Of a DNA stretch of 64,000 bases, positions 23,027 through 34,159 are shown piece by piece (position 1 is the stretch's first letter; every line of letters starts with the position of its first letter). Made by a program: the position numbers and the translations under genes. Under the pieces are notes generated by a model that searched no databases, was not told the DNA's origin, and saw only the letters and a program-made list of their open reading frames with translations. Origin of the DNA: Siphonodentalium dalli (Eukaryota > Mollusca > Scaphopoda > Gadilida > Siphonodentaliidae); contig CP136062.1 of assembly GCA_032622095.1 (NCBI GenBank), positions 138,776,351 through 138,840,350 of the forward strand. Direction: 5' to 3'.

Positions 23027-23654
23027 CTAGCAGATTAGCCCGCCACTGGCGGGGTGGGTCCCATGGCTTTGGTCGATCCATTAATGTTTGTTTTTCAAGG
23101 TAACCCCGTACAGGCACGCCGACAGCATGCTATAATTTGCGGGTACCCGTTTCAAGGTCATGATGGGTGGACAAAAATATTCCCCGTCCCGAGTTGACCA
23201 TACATAACAAATTTCACGTCGATGTCACCGCTGACGACCGATATATCGCCCAAGGTCATTGGTGGGTACCCGTTTCAAGGTGAAGGTCACCTTATGTGGA
23301 CAAACTGACCCGACGAAAATCTCCCCCGTCCCTTGGAAGCCCTAAAGTAGGAAATTTCGTCTCGATATCCCCAGTTTCCGAGACGGTCGATTGAGCCGTA
23401 TTTATACTCGTGTATATAAACGCTCTTTAACAACGACACCGCAGATACGAACGCTCTTTAATCATTAACCCATCAATTCCAACAACGGTGGCAGGGCGAA
23501 GGGTGAAGGAGTGCTCGGACGTTCTCAGAAGAGGTGCGAATATTACCCTTAGATAGCAAGTTTGGGCTCAATCGGTCGACCGTTTTCGAATCTATAAAGG
23601 ATATACACACATAAGGATATACACACATACGGAAGTATCAAAATATATAGTAGA
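23027..23654 (-). mobile_element. Helitron-like element H5, minus strand
   Basis: Reading the minus strand, it begins TCTACTATATATTTTGATAC (ending the plus coordinate at 23654) and ends with a hairpin CCGCCAGTGGCGGGC followed by TAATCTGCTAG (23027), then T. It shares 'CTTTATAGATTCGAAAACGG' and 'CGGGTACCC' blocks with H1-H4. It is a solitary copy, so the family also occurs outside the tandem chain. Confidence 0.55.
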
Positions 23655-24185
23655 CTGTTATATTCAATTTTATGTTTACACCGATGAACTGAAATTGGAA
23701 GCGGTGGTATTACCATAATGATTGCTTGATGGTTTAACGTCGTTTTAACCGCTAGGAATGTCACGACCAATTACCGAATTAGGTAGCAAAAACGATCGTA
23801 GCGAAGCAACTGTGTAAATAAATCAGACAGTGGATTAGAGTCAAACAATGCAATGATGAGCTATTTACGAATAAAAGCACCCAAGAGGGATGTTTCCACT
23901 TGAAGTTAGGAATATAAATTCAAGAACTTTCTAATGTGCAATCATACTATAAAACGTATAAAAGTAGTACAATAATGGACAATAAATAGCAATTAAAGAA
24001 CACGAAATTACAAAGGTTCCACATCGAAATATGTAAAGTAGCTTTTAAAATCAGATTTGGCAGTGATGAGGTATTTATAATATTTGATGAATCGCGCATG
24101 AGCCTTTATCAAGGCGTCAAACTGATGGTCGGGTGGGTGCGACAGAATCCTTCACCCAACCGACAGCCTCGATCCACACATACCC
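23655..24185. other. No gene seen
   Basis: No ORF or repeat of note. The last part (from about 24070) may be the 3' flank of the ORF1 remnant that follows. Confidence 0.3.
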
Positions 24186-24219
24186 TTTCTTGTCTTTGAG
24201 AGTCAAACGTTTCTCATCA

Positions 24220-24900
24220 ATCATGTGGTAACATTTTGAAAGCTCAAAAATGTACCTTTCTTTCTAAGAGTCGAAACGTTTGAGCGACTTTGGCGATTTT
24301 TCTTTTGGAACAATAGGATCAACTTGCATATATTGTTTCGGAGGAAATGTCTCAACGGTAGAATATGTACTGACGAGTTTGGTTTGACTCTGTGTCTGAG
24401 TGCTGACATCAACACTTTTTGTACACACGATTGACGAGTATATGACTTGCGGAATGGATGGTCGAGGACCAACTAATGTCTTAGCATCTATATATGACAT
24501 ATGCTTCTCAGCTTTACATCGTTGAATCCTGATTGGTTTAACATATTTCAATTGTCCAGCAATGCTCTGTAGCGTTTTATCGATGACAAAGATAGGTCTT
24601 TTCACATTTGGATCAAAGCCAAGAACCAAGTACGGAGGGAATACCAGTCATTGGAACCTCTCCACAGTGGGACAGTCGTGAGCAATAGATGATTCAACAC
24701 TCAACAATCATCAGGACGAACACAAATTATACAGGAGAGAACAGAAACACCATTCGTGAGAAAAAACAGAAAACAATATGTCAAACATCAGACGAGCAAT
24801 ACATATAACATATAACACAAATTGAATCTGAAACGCTGGAGCCGATTAACTGGGCCGGGTCAACTCAACCACCACCTTGAAGAGATGTGGGGACAGGAGG
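24220..24900 (-). pseudogene. LINE ORF1 (Jockey-like gag) with internal deletion
   Basis: The minus strand carries the start of the same ORF1 seen at 38909-40185. The 5' leader (GGTTGAGTTGACCC, near 24870) and the first coding block (FDPNVKRPIFVIDKTLQSIA) are present. The sequence then jumps to the block after the zinc knuckles (RCKAEKHMSYIDAKTLVG). About 530 bp of the central region, including all zinc knuckles, is missing. The remaining 121 codons stay open across the join, followed by a stop. Jockey-type ORF1 proteins bind RNA, and without the knuckles this copy should not. Confidence 0.6.
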
Positions 24901-24954
24901 ACAATGAGCTAAGTCGTATCCGCAGATCGATGCCGCCCTAGTACCCACATGATT

Positions 24955-25071
24955 CCTACACCACATCTCACGATATGCACTTCACGGCAAACAGGCTGCC
25001 ACATTAGGGGATTTTTACCCCTCGCAGTGGGCGGTAGGCATATTCTACCCCGTGCCCACACGGGGGTATTA
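24955..25071 (+). repeat. Dispersed repeat, also inverted at 32755-32880
   Basis: GCCACATTAGGGGATTTTTA and CTCGCAGTGGGCGGTAGGCA have close reverse-complement matches near 32765-32830. The phrase 'TACCCCTCGCAGTGGG' is almost identical in the two copies. Class unknown. Confidence 0.5.
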
Positions 25072-25104
25072 CCATAATACTGCTGATATAATTAATACCG
25101 AGGT

Positions 25105-25206
25105 TATTACTTCGTTAGTTGGATACCGGCGGAGACATTCGATGTCAGGCTGATATGAAGTTACCTCGAGCTGATATCTCGGCCGATATCCAACTAACCA
25201 AGTAAT
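25105..25206. repeat. Inverted repeat of about 20-bp arms
   Basis: ATTACTTCGTTAGTTGGATA (left) against TATCCAACTAACCAAGTAAT (right), 17 of 20 positions pairing, with an 'AGCTGATATC'-containing centre. Confidence 0.5.
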
Positions 25207-25325
25207 GACATATAAATATCTTCGCAGTACACAGTTTCCAAGGATACACACGCAGAAACACTACACTCCGAACAATAACTAGAAGCGGAATCCCTATACT
25301 ATACTTGATCTAGTCCTGCTCACAT

Positions 25326-26035
25326 GCAACTCTACAATACCCTTGTACTACCCATACTACTATACGCTTGTGGAATTTGGGGTGATAGGAGAATTAAATG
25401 CTAAAACGTTTTCACTCGAAGTTGTGCAAGTTTCTGTTGAGAATAAGGGATTCAACCCCAACTACATGATATTCGTCGAGTTAGGAAGGTACCTATTATC
25501 AACAGAAATTAAAATTAGCCAAATTCTGTAGTAAACTGGTAAACAATGAGGATAGCAACAGCGCACACTTAATAGACGACGCCATGTTTAACTATCTTTC
25601 GTTAGATAACATCCGAAAACTGTTACATTTGTGTGGCCTGTCATACAAGTGGATTGGCACTAATTTGGGAGTTAACGGAAAAGCATGTGCAAGTTTAGTA
25701 AGAGGTCGATTAAGAGATTGATTAATTCAATAATGGCATATATCGTTACAAGGATATAGTAGAGACAATACACATATTAACCTGAAGCGAGCATTTAAAT
25801 TTCAAAATTCCGCACATTGGTTAAGAGACAAGTGACTAAATCAGCTTTGATGTGTGGCAACATGTTATATTCGAGACATGACATGATTCGAAAGCATGAC
25901 CCAAACTGAAAAGCTTGTCAAAATCTTATCCAGCAATATTTCAAATACATGCACTTCAATGTGTCATACGATCCGTTGATTATTCTCCTCATGTGATGAG
26001 CGTAGTATAATAAATCATTGAATAAATACAGATGA
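25326..26035 (+). pseudogene. Degraded LINE reverse transcriptase tail
   Basis: Translation from 25326 gives LYNTLVLPILLYACGIWGDR, a hallmark of the post-catalytic part of LINE reverse transcriptases. The reading then breaks. Later pieces in other frames (LSLDNIRKLLHLCGL near 25595) fit the region that follows in such elements. Many stops and frameshifts make it a relic. Confidence 0.5.
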
Positions 26036-26044
26036 GACGATCCT

Positions 26045-26405
26045 GTGACAGCCTCTCCATAATCCGCACATTATCTGCTTATAATTGAACTTGTTTTAGG
26101 TGGGTAATTTGCTTAGAATTGCATCATCTTAGTCGATAATGTGCTTAAAATGAAAGCATTTCAGTCACATTATCGTCTCATAATAAGGCGATTCTAAGCT
26201 AATGATGTGCGGACAATGACACAAATAAGCCAACTCACGACTTTTGAGTTGGACGCTCTTTAACATGTGTATTACTATGGCCCGCGCCATACAACGAAAT
26301 AACGGATATGACTCCATTATCTGCTTATTTCAGAGTCAAATAATGACAATATGTACCTATTTCACATTATAGGTCGATTATGTGCGTAGTTGCGCGAGGA
26401 TATGT
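26045..26405 (+). repeat. Foldback repeat family C, most complete copy
   Basis: It runs from CCGCACATTATCTGCTTATA to GGTCGATTATGTGCGTAG. The first 160 bp can fold on themselves: CTGCTTATAA...TTTTAGGTG...CTTAGAATTGC pairs with GGCGATTCTAAGCTAATGAT. The second half has CTTTAACATGTGT and CATTATCTGCTTATTTCA. The left terminus CGCACATTATC and the right terminus (reverse complement CGCACATAATC in other copies) are short inverted repeats. Confidence 0.6.
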
Positions 26406-26460
26406 TGCCTATGCACATACAGCTTTTCTGAGGTTATACGTTACCTTCTATTAATATATA

Positions 26461-26633
26461 GAGAGAACACAACGCGCATCTTAATCGAGAATCTTTTATC
26501 GAATGAGTTGCGAATGGCGCAAGGATATATTTCGCTCGAGCGTAGCTCGAGCGAAATAAAACTTTGCGCCGTCCGCAACGAGTTCGATAAAAGATTCGAG
26601 ATTATGATGCAAGTTGTGTTCTGTATTTATTCT
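26461..26633. mobile_element. 170-bp near-complete palindrome
   Basis: The two halves are inverted copies around TTTCGCTCGAGCGTAG (centre near 26543). The left arm contains GAACACAACGCGCATC, AATCTTTTATCGAATGAGTT and GCGAATGGCGCAA; the right arm contains their complements in reverse order, ending GCAAGTTGTGTTC. Such foldbacks are usually small mobile elements. No target duplication was confirmed. Confidence 0.6.
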
Positions 26634-26934
26634 ACACCGTTCAGTCAGATAAGTTCAATCCATCAATGTCACATCCATTGTTACTATAGCTACCTTTATT
26701 GTGATTTAAGTCTGATAAATAACCAGTAATTATGGGGTGATCACCGGAAGCGGATAATCGACGTAATGTACGTCATCTTTCTTGTATACACTAATATGTA
26801 TTCAATGGATAGGATTCCGTTGAATACATGTACCTCATGTCAATGGGTGTGGAATAACATTTATTATTATACCGTTCACTACACAGTGTACATTACTATG
26901 TTATTATGTATGCATACTGCCTTATACGGATGTT

Positions 26935-27216
26935 TTGCCAATTGAACTTATCTTATATTATGGTATACGTGCCCTGCGATTGGATGAATTCAGCAAATCT
27001 TCACACACGAAGGCTAAGCGACGAAACTTGTTTGTTCGGCATGAAACCTACTTCGTTGAATCACATCTGCCGCGATTCTCCTCTAATGACAAACACTGGC
27101 CGATTGTCATTTATAACCACACGTTTTGTGTAATTTATCTCCAACTGAAAGATCAGACATACCAATTTAGAGTAATGGTACATATTACCGATCCAGCTGC
27201 CGTGATGAAGCTATAA
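26935..27216 (+). other. Unrecognised 93-codon ORF beside a MITE
   Basis: An open frame ends ITDPAAVMKL with TAA at 27214-27216, two bases before the solitary A module begins. The middle (WPIVIYNHTFCVIYLQLKDQ) is hydrophobic with polar breaks. I recognise no domain and see no convincing splice sites. It may be chance. Confidence 0.15.
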
Positions 27217-27217
27217 A

Positions 27218-27666
27218 GATCACACTGGTGTAAATATCTTTCGGAGTGACATCTAACGGATGCAGGAGGAATATACAGGAGAAAATAAAATAGACACTGG
27301 GCCCTGATTGGTCAATAGCCTTGTGTGATTTTTGCATAAAAAATCATCACACCTCTTCCATATGTGTTCCCGTAGGTAAAATAGCCATTGGCACATGAAT
27401 TAACCATTTGTAGTGAAGTTTGAATTTTGTGGTGTGGTCTAAACTATGACATTATTTTGTTAGTGCGGTTCTGACACTTGTTACCAAAACCCAAGATTTA
27501 AAGGCGAATTCCCTGCTAGATGGACATGATTTTTTGCATAAATAGTTTCCGCAAATGTCAATCTTTCAGATTTAAAGAAAATTTGGACCTAGGATTTATA
27601 TTTTAAACAGCATACGCTAATACATTTGCACTGATGCCTACGTAAAACATTTACACCAGTGTAATC
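27218..27666. mobile_element. Solitary diverged copy of module A
   Basis: It matches the 451-bp A modules of the 44.6-50.0 kb array along its whole length (GAGTGACATC, TAGACACTGGGCCCTGATTG, ACATTTACACCAGTGTAA). The ends read GATCACACTGG and CCAGTGTAATC in place of GGTTACACTGG and CCAGTGTAACC. TATA follows the right end. Many substitutions separate it from the array copies, so it is an older, independent insertion. Confidence 0.75.
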
Positions 27667-29343
27667 TATAGTGAGCTGCTGACTGCGGCCATTAACATAC
27701 TGAGCATGTCAATCCAGCATACTGTTACCTATTGCCAATAAAGTTGTGCTGAAACTATATATTGCTATACCGACTCCCATGCTAAAGAGGGAGGCCAAGT
27801 GACAGATTTTGAATGGCGATTTCCATGCAAATATCTGGGGCAAAATTTATATATGAAAAACTTGTCAGGGGATCAAAGCAGGCACATATAATTGATTTAA
27901 CTATGTAAATTATAAGACATCTCTATAAATTTATGTTTTAGAATCCGTTTTCTCGAATTACAATTGACCTACATTTGAATATTAAATTTAAAATAAAAAA
28001 AATACTCCAAACATTCTAATGCAACAAACTCCAATCCGACTGGCGAGATAGATATTAATTCCGACATCGCACATAGCCACGCCTAAAACAGATGTACCTC
28101 TCTAACTTTTGCTCAGGCGATTTTCACGAAAACCCCATTCAAAATTAGCCACTTTACCTCCTCCTTAATACGCGTCTGAAACCTAAATAATTTGTGGGCC
28201 ATGAGACCACTAATGATTCTAGCAGTAAATAAGTAATGGCGTTAACAACCAGAACACACATTTCAGTTATCACCCAGTGTCAGATTGTTCCATTACGTTG
28301 AAACATTGACAATCAAACCCATTATCTAATTATCCAACATTGATACGTGTGGTTCCGTGTGTTTAACACACATGTTTGTGTCTAGTGCGACTCACTAAAT
28401 CGAAATGCGAAACGCGTAGCTGTTCAGTAGTCTGTGCAATCTCCAACAGAGTAGTATATATTACCAATCTTGTAAATCCAGAGAAATTCACCCACAATGA
28501 ACTGGTAATACCATCGTGTTCAAATAATTTGAGTCCGTGCCTCCATAGATCTGATAGAAATATATATACCAGTACCCGTAATCGTATAGTCACCGTAAAA
28601 CTTGCTGTTCTAATGTAATGGTAGATCCATTCTGTGTCAATATTATGATGGACTATCCTTCCCGATGAACGTATGCAGCGCTTAGGGTGAACACATGTGT
28701 ACAATTACAAGCACAAATCACTTTTATTATATAAAGTCAGTACTCCATCGATCAGCTGGAATAGCACACGTGGGCACGGATTTTTCATAACATGAGTTAA
28801 TGGTCTTACAATATCATATATAATGTCTGTTAGGAAATGTGCACAACTAGCCCAATAGCTTTCTGAACTTATTTGAAGTACAAGTTTCGTGACTTTTTCC
28901 GCATAGACTTCTTCAACACTGACGGAATTTGGTTTAATCCGTTTTGCTTTCTAGAAAGCCATGGGAGAGTTCCCATCTTAAAACATGGGATTAGTCAACG
29001 TATTAAACATGATTAATGTGTGAAGAGAATTCCAAAAGTGCTCCACTATAAGATGCTATCAAAGGCGAGATCTTCATTAATTTTAGACCAGATAGTTGAT
29101 GAGGTTGATTTGTGTTTTCGATGAGCGCATGTACATGTAATCCGAAGAGTGTGCCACAATGTCATCGAGTTCTGTGTATTCTCATCAATTCTTCTGGGCA
29201 TGCAGTCTGTTTTTGTTTCCTTTCTTACATCGCAATGTATACCGTCTTAAGAGAGTTGTAGATTTGCTTTATTATCACATTTACTGTACAGATTTCTCAA
29301 ATACACTAAAATTGAAGCCTCGGTGGCGTTATTTTTTTTAAGG
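27667..29343. other. No gene supported
   Basis: Contains short ORFs on both strands (for example 28363-28704 minus) without recognisable domains or splice context. No repeat unit was defined. Confidence 0.3.
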
Positions 29344-29945
29344 TTTAAAGGGGTACTGTACCCAAGATGTTGTTGTTGGTTTCTATAATCCCCGAGTCGG
29401 AGAATAAGATAACAACTTTTCCATTCTTTGAAAGTCTGTTGAGTACGAAGTAGTGTTACGGATGGCAAATTTACCGGAATGCAAAAATACAAATTGTCGT
29501 TGTCCAGTAATTTTTGTAAAGTTTTCAACCAAATGAATCAAATAAAAATTGTATTATATGCATAGTAGTCCCATATACTCATTTAAGTTAGTGTATCGTC
29601 ACTAGTCAATGAGTGGCTTGAGTTTTCTCCCCGGATAAGCATAATGTTTCAAACGATCGTGTGTACAATGGGTTTACTAATCCAATATCCCTCAATTATA
29701 ATTTGATTACGTTTTGTACACGGAAATTCGTATTTTAATTTACGCCATTTTATGGCTCCAGCCATAAATTCAATTTATATTAAATTATTAACTTTTAAAT
29801 TATTAAATTTTAAGATAGCCTATTAACCTGAGCGTTTACAGAATACATCTTCGACTCAAATTACTTATGTTTCTATATAGTATCGATAATAGATCGTTGT
29901 TATCACCGGAAATGTATTGAAAATGGCGTACAGTACCCATTTAAG
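29344..29945. mobile_element. 600-bp element with TTTAAA-GGGGTACTGTAC ends
   Basis: The left end TTTAAAGGGGTACTGTACCC and the right end GCGTACAGTACCCATTTAA are inverted copies. The interior is AT-rich and non-coding, although a 93-codon minus ORF overlaps its left edge. TTTAA sequences flank both ends and may be the target duplication. Confidence 0.5.
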
Positions 29946-31140
29946 TTAGAAATCAAAGCGACCAAGTTATGAAAATTAATATAGTATAATGATAGTATGA
30001 ATGCGACATTATCAACAAAACACGCTTTGTGTAAGTGAAAATGCAATTCGATTATGTTATGCTTTCGCGAAAAGAACGTTGATTTGTTTATCATTAGAGA
30101 GTCACGATGTTGTCCGTAGATGTCCGGAAACCATCGTTATTGTCGCGAATCTTCGCGTGAACAACCACATGTTCGCACAACACAACACGTACCTTAAACC
30201 TCTATCACGTTGGTTAGGGAGTAAACTAAACTGAGCTATATACGATTTCTCCTTCACATGATTTATCATAAACGTAAAAGGCAATTACAACACAAATGTA
30301 TAATAAACAGGAAAGTAATGACATAACAATAAACACACTATACATGTATGTTATGTGTATGCTATTCCTATGCCATGATGTTGTGTCATCTCTTTATTTT
30401 GGAACATGCGCGCTCAATTTAATTTACGATTTACAATAACATCGGTAGTAAAATCCTTATTTGGTGTGTGACGTAATTATAAGTTAGGAGAAAATATGAA
30501 CTGGATTCATAAAATAACCTCTTTGCAAAAATAATTATATCAGGTAAGGTTTTCTGTCTGATCATTCCCCAGTTATGAAGTAATGTACATTCGCTGGATT
30601 TTGAACTGACAACGGGCAGTATGGGTCGATTAAAATGAGACTGCGATTTGAATGAGCCTACTGTATATATGACGCCATCCATTCTCAACTTCGTCTGACG
30701 TTGGCTAGTTTCAAGCGTTTTTTTATCTACAAACTTTCTGTTACATAGTTTGTCTTTTGTTTACACGACACAGCGTACTATCTTGACAATAACATGTTAT
30801 TTACGCGTTATTTATTTTGGTATAAGAAAACAATATCCATATTGTAATATTCTTTGCAAATGGGCGTTTCAACGAATGTGACTATTTTTTAATAATAACC
30901 TCGCGAATTTAAATCCCTATAATGGAATGAAACCTTTTATACCTTAGATAATTATAGAACTTCGGGACATATATTTTATTTAGTAATTTCTTATTATCCT
31001 GTTATATTTACCCTGTCTTATGTTATACACAAATTATTAGCATAATAAAGACCTACGCAAAAATTATTTCCTCCCCGAGTAGCATGCTATTTTGTCACTC
31101 ATTGTATTACTTCCTAGAGGACCACATTGTGAATATAAGA
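29946..31140. other. No gene; one dispersed repeat
   Basis: The part at about 30735-30830 (CTGTTACATAG, CTTTTGTTTACACGACAC, GTTATTTACGCGTTAT) matches a block near 54280-54370 in the transglutaminase gene. The rest is unannotated AT-rich DNA. Confidence 0.35.
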
Positions 31141-31149
31141 GTCTATATT

Positions 31150-31193
31150 AATGACTCTCGCTCTCGCTCTCTCTCTCTCTCTCACTCTCTCTT

Positions 31194-31249
<56 letters not shown>

Positions 31250-31250
31250 A
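31150..31250 (+). repeat. CT microsatellite
   Basis: About 95 bp of (CT)n with a few interruptions (CA, TTT). The serine/leucine ORF across it is an artefact. Confidence 0.9.
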
Positions 31251-31358
31251 TTCAGTGCTATTTTCGATGATGGACGATGTAATTCCATTCATCTGTGCCT
31301 TCATTTCTAAAATCGTTACCTCTAATTTTGAAATGCTATTTACAATTTACCACACATG

Positions 31359-31627
31359 ATGACAATAGTTGTATATACCATGAAATTTCACCACAACTAT
31401 ACCGTCTATATATAAAATACTATTTGTTTTGTATTCCAAGAACATGTAAATGTATATTGTTACCGCCAGCAATGTATGTGCCATCGTTAAAATGAATAAT
31501 TGATGACAATAGTTTTATATACCATTACATTTCATCGCAACTATACCATTTGTATTGTATTTCAATAACATATGTATATTGATGTTGTTACCGCCAGCAA
31601 TGTATGTGCCATCGTCAAAATGAATAA
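31359..31627 (+). repeat. Tandem duplication of about 130-140 bp
   Basis: TGATGACAATAGTT begins both units (31359, 31501), and both end TACCGCCAGCAATGTATGTG then CCATCG and AAAATGAATAA. The first unit carries extra internal bases. Confidence 0.75.
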
Positions 31628-31849
31628 GCAATCAATAAAACTGCTAACTATAACTATATGTCATGCATGTAAATTATAATATCTGTAAAAGTTTGGTTTG
31701 TCCCTCCGCCTGAGTATTGGTTGTGGGATTTCAATGAAGTTTCAAACGGTGATTTCCTCGTGTTCTATTTCATTTGCATTTGGGTTCCGTTCTGATTATG
31801 TATCAATATGGCACTGTGTGTTATGTATACCCAACATATCCTTACGCAA

Positions 31850-32203
31850 ATTCGCACATAATCGACATAAAATGTGAAATAGATACATAATGTGATTGTT
31901 TAATTCTGAAATTATTAAGCAGATAATGGAGTCATAGCCGTTATTTCGTTTTATGGCGCGGGCCACGCTGAAAACACTCGTTAAATAGCGTACACCTGAA
32001 CAGTCGTGGGTTGGCTTATTCGTGTCACTGTCCGCACATAATCTGCTTAGAATCGCCTCATTATGAGTTGATAATGTGACTAAATTGATCTCATTTTCAG
32101 CACATTATCGACTCAAAATTAAGCGATTCTAGGCAGATTGTCGACCTAAAACAAGTTCTTTATAAGCAAATAATGTGCGGCTTATCGGGAGAACAGTCTT
32201 ATA
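31850..32203 (-). repeat. Foldback repeat family C, minus-strand copy
   Basis: On the minus strand it reads CTGTTCTCCC, CCGCACATTATTTGCTTATA, TTTTAGGTCGACAATCTGCC and so on to GTCGATTATGTGCG near 31850. It is full length compared with the copy at 26045. The centre pairs CCTCATTATGAGTTGATAAT with ATTATCGACTCAAAATTAAG. Confidence 0.6.
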
Positions 32204-32754
32204 TGCCAGCACCCGTGATGCAGCCGCTTGTTTATATATAAGAAAGTTTGATATAAATATTTTAAAATAGCTATATAAAGGTTCTGTTTTTCTCATATAC
32301 GTCATCGCGTACATATACGTCGTTCCACCCGCCTACCATAAAACGACATAAATGTCGTCCAACCCACCAAAGGGAGCTCACTGCGAACGTCTACGTCATC
32401 ACGGGGGAACAGCGAGTGCCCCTAGCAATGGATACCGTATGGGACCAAATGTATCGAGAGTGCGACCCTATTAATTATCTATAGCATCATGGCCACATTA
32501 CCCCTGGTGTTGTTCAAATAGAACAAGTTTGTCACGAACCTGACTGGAATATAACTGCCTATTTGCGGATATAATGGGGTTTCTTCGTTATGAGTTTGCT
32601 AGTGGACAAATATGAGTTTGCCCACGGTCAAATAATAACGAACTCTATAACAGATTTGACAGAATTCTACAGACGTTACAGTGCGATTACTTGTGGTTTG
32701 CTATATTAATTATCTTCTCTGCTGATAATTTTGGGTCGTGTTGCATGATGTTCT
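32204..32754. other. No gene seen
   Basis: Ordinary AT-rich sequence. Nothing recognised. Confidence 0.3.
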
Positions 32755-32880
32755 GATACCGCCGTACGTACAGGGTAGAACATGCCTACCGTCCCACTGC
32801 GAGGGGTAAGAATCACCTAATGTGGCACCGTGCCTGCCGTTGGGTGCATTCCGCAAGGTGTGGTGTAGGCATATATGGCA
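32755..32880 (-). repeat. Dispersed repeat, inverted partner of 24955-25071
   Basis: Shares 'CCCACTGCGAGGGGTAAGAA' and 'CCTAATGTGGCACC' with the reverse complement of the other copy. The match ends on both sides without clear termini. Confidence 0.5.
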
Positions 32881-33059
32881 AGAAACGTGGTCAAAATGTG
32901 TTGTGTTGTGTATTCGTATTTTTAGGTGCTAACTGCTACATCAAAGTAAAGTCAAAGATATATATTGCCGGAAAAGCGGTTTCGTCTTTTTGTTTCCGAA
33001 CTGTACATTTATTCACACATTTTCCCCGATTCAAAATGGATGACCAAACGCGAAGTCTG

Positions 33060-33600
33060 GAGAAAAGGGAGTTTTAAACTCGATTCTAGGAGTGCTATGC
33101 TGCTAAACTGCTAACGAATGAAAATATTAAAAATAGCAGGGTTACCCGGCGTTGCCCAGGTTAATGTATGCTGTGGATATTTGTTGGGAATAGAGAATGC
33201 TCTTGCTTAAAGTGTTATACGTTTTCTCATAAATTGTATATTCAAATAGCATCACAAAACATGATTATTACAGTCATGGAATATAAGTAGTGGCCCACCT
33301 TGTCAATTGTCATTCTGTTTATCGCGATTAATCCGTTCCACCAATAAAGAAGTATTTATGCGTATACTTTAGACGTTATAATATGATACATGAACATCAT
33401 AAACACATTAGTTCGATAAAAGATGATAATTGGGTTTTACATATTAAGTGGTATCAATCAATCTAGTGGGTTGGACTAAGATCTCGAGGACACCTGGCTA
33501 TCATATCTCCATGAAGATACAGATGTTTCAAAGAAATTTCCAGGTGCTCCTCTGTTCATGGTGCTATATCTTGGTTAAATATTCTTAGTTTAAACGAAAT
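33060..33600 (+). repeat. Repeat lead sequence with GGCGTTGCCC motif
   Basis: The phrase GTGCTATGCTGCTAAACTGC (33091) and AATGAAAATATTAAAAATAG are the same unit that forms the 70-bp array at 36168-36420. They are followed by GGGTTACCCGGCGTTGCCCA (33140). The matching phrases at 33.1 and 36.2-36.4 kb suggest that 33.1-36.4 kb is one large composite repeat. Confidence 0.45.
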
Positions 33601-33617
33601 GTTGCTGCGCACATATA

Positions 33618-33840
33618 TCAGCTACATGTGCCAAGCACAGAGCGAGATTTTGAGTTGTTTATGTCAGTCGATGAGTCTGTTCTAAAACCCTTGTCAGATG
33701 TCAGTATTGGTAGGATCCTGAAAAGTCTTGTGCTACTAACTGCATTTTCTTGTATATCAGAAGAAACTATATTTGACTGCATACTGTGACCACTATTTTT
33801 TAACAGACCTTCCATGTCTCTTGACAAATTGTAACTTTTT
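33618..33840 (-). other. Possible serine-rich exon
   Basis: A 69-codon minus-strand frame has protein-like, serine-rich composition (SRDMEGLLKNSGHSMQSNIV, later NNSKSRSVLGT). Downstream on the same strand, about 33460-33543, another short frame (NRGAPGNFFETSVSSWR) is also serine-rich and ends in a stop. No strong donor or acceptor joins them, so they could be a degraded gene or chance. Confidence 0.2.
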
Positions 33841-34159
33841 GTGGAAACTGTATTGAATGGAACAGACTAAATTTTGTTATTATATATATGCAATCCTCTG
33901 ACGGTTCGAGGTCTCTCAGTGTGCACGAATATATGTATCTCTTCAATAGAATGATAAATATACGTTTAATGCTTCTTCTAGTTATCTCTTTTTGCTAGCT
34001 CATTGTGTGAATGCCTTGATTGCCATTCCCATATAAATATGACTGTTAAGAAGATATAATTGTTCAAGTGACTTATGTGGGTCACCATATGTCGGGATTG
34101 TGAAATGTGAACGCCCAACTACTTAAAATGATATGGAGATGGCCTGGTGACTGTATATA

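Noticed and set aside
28363-28704. 113-codon minus ORF
   Set aside because: No recognisable motif, no splice partners, and an overlapping plus-strand ORF of similar quality.
31084-31359. 91-codon Ser/Leu ORF
   Set aside because: Generated by the CT microsatellite.
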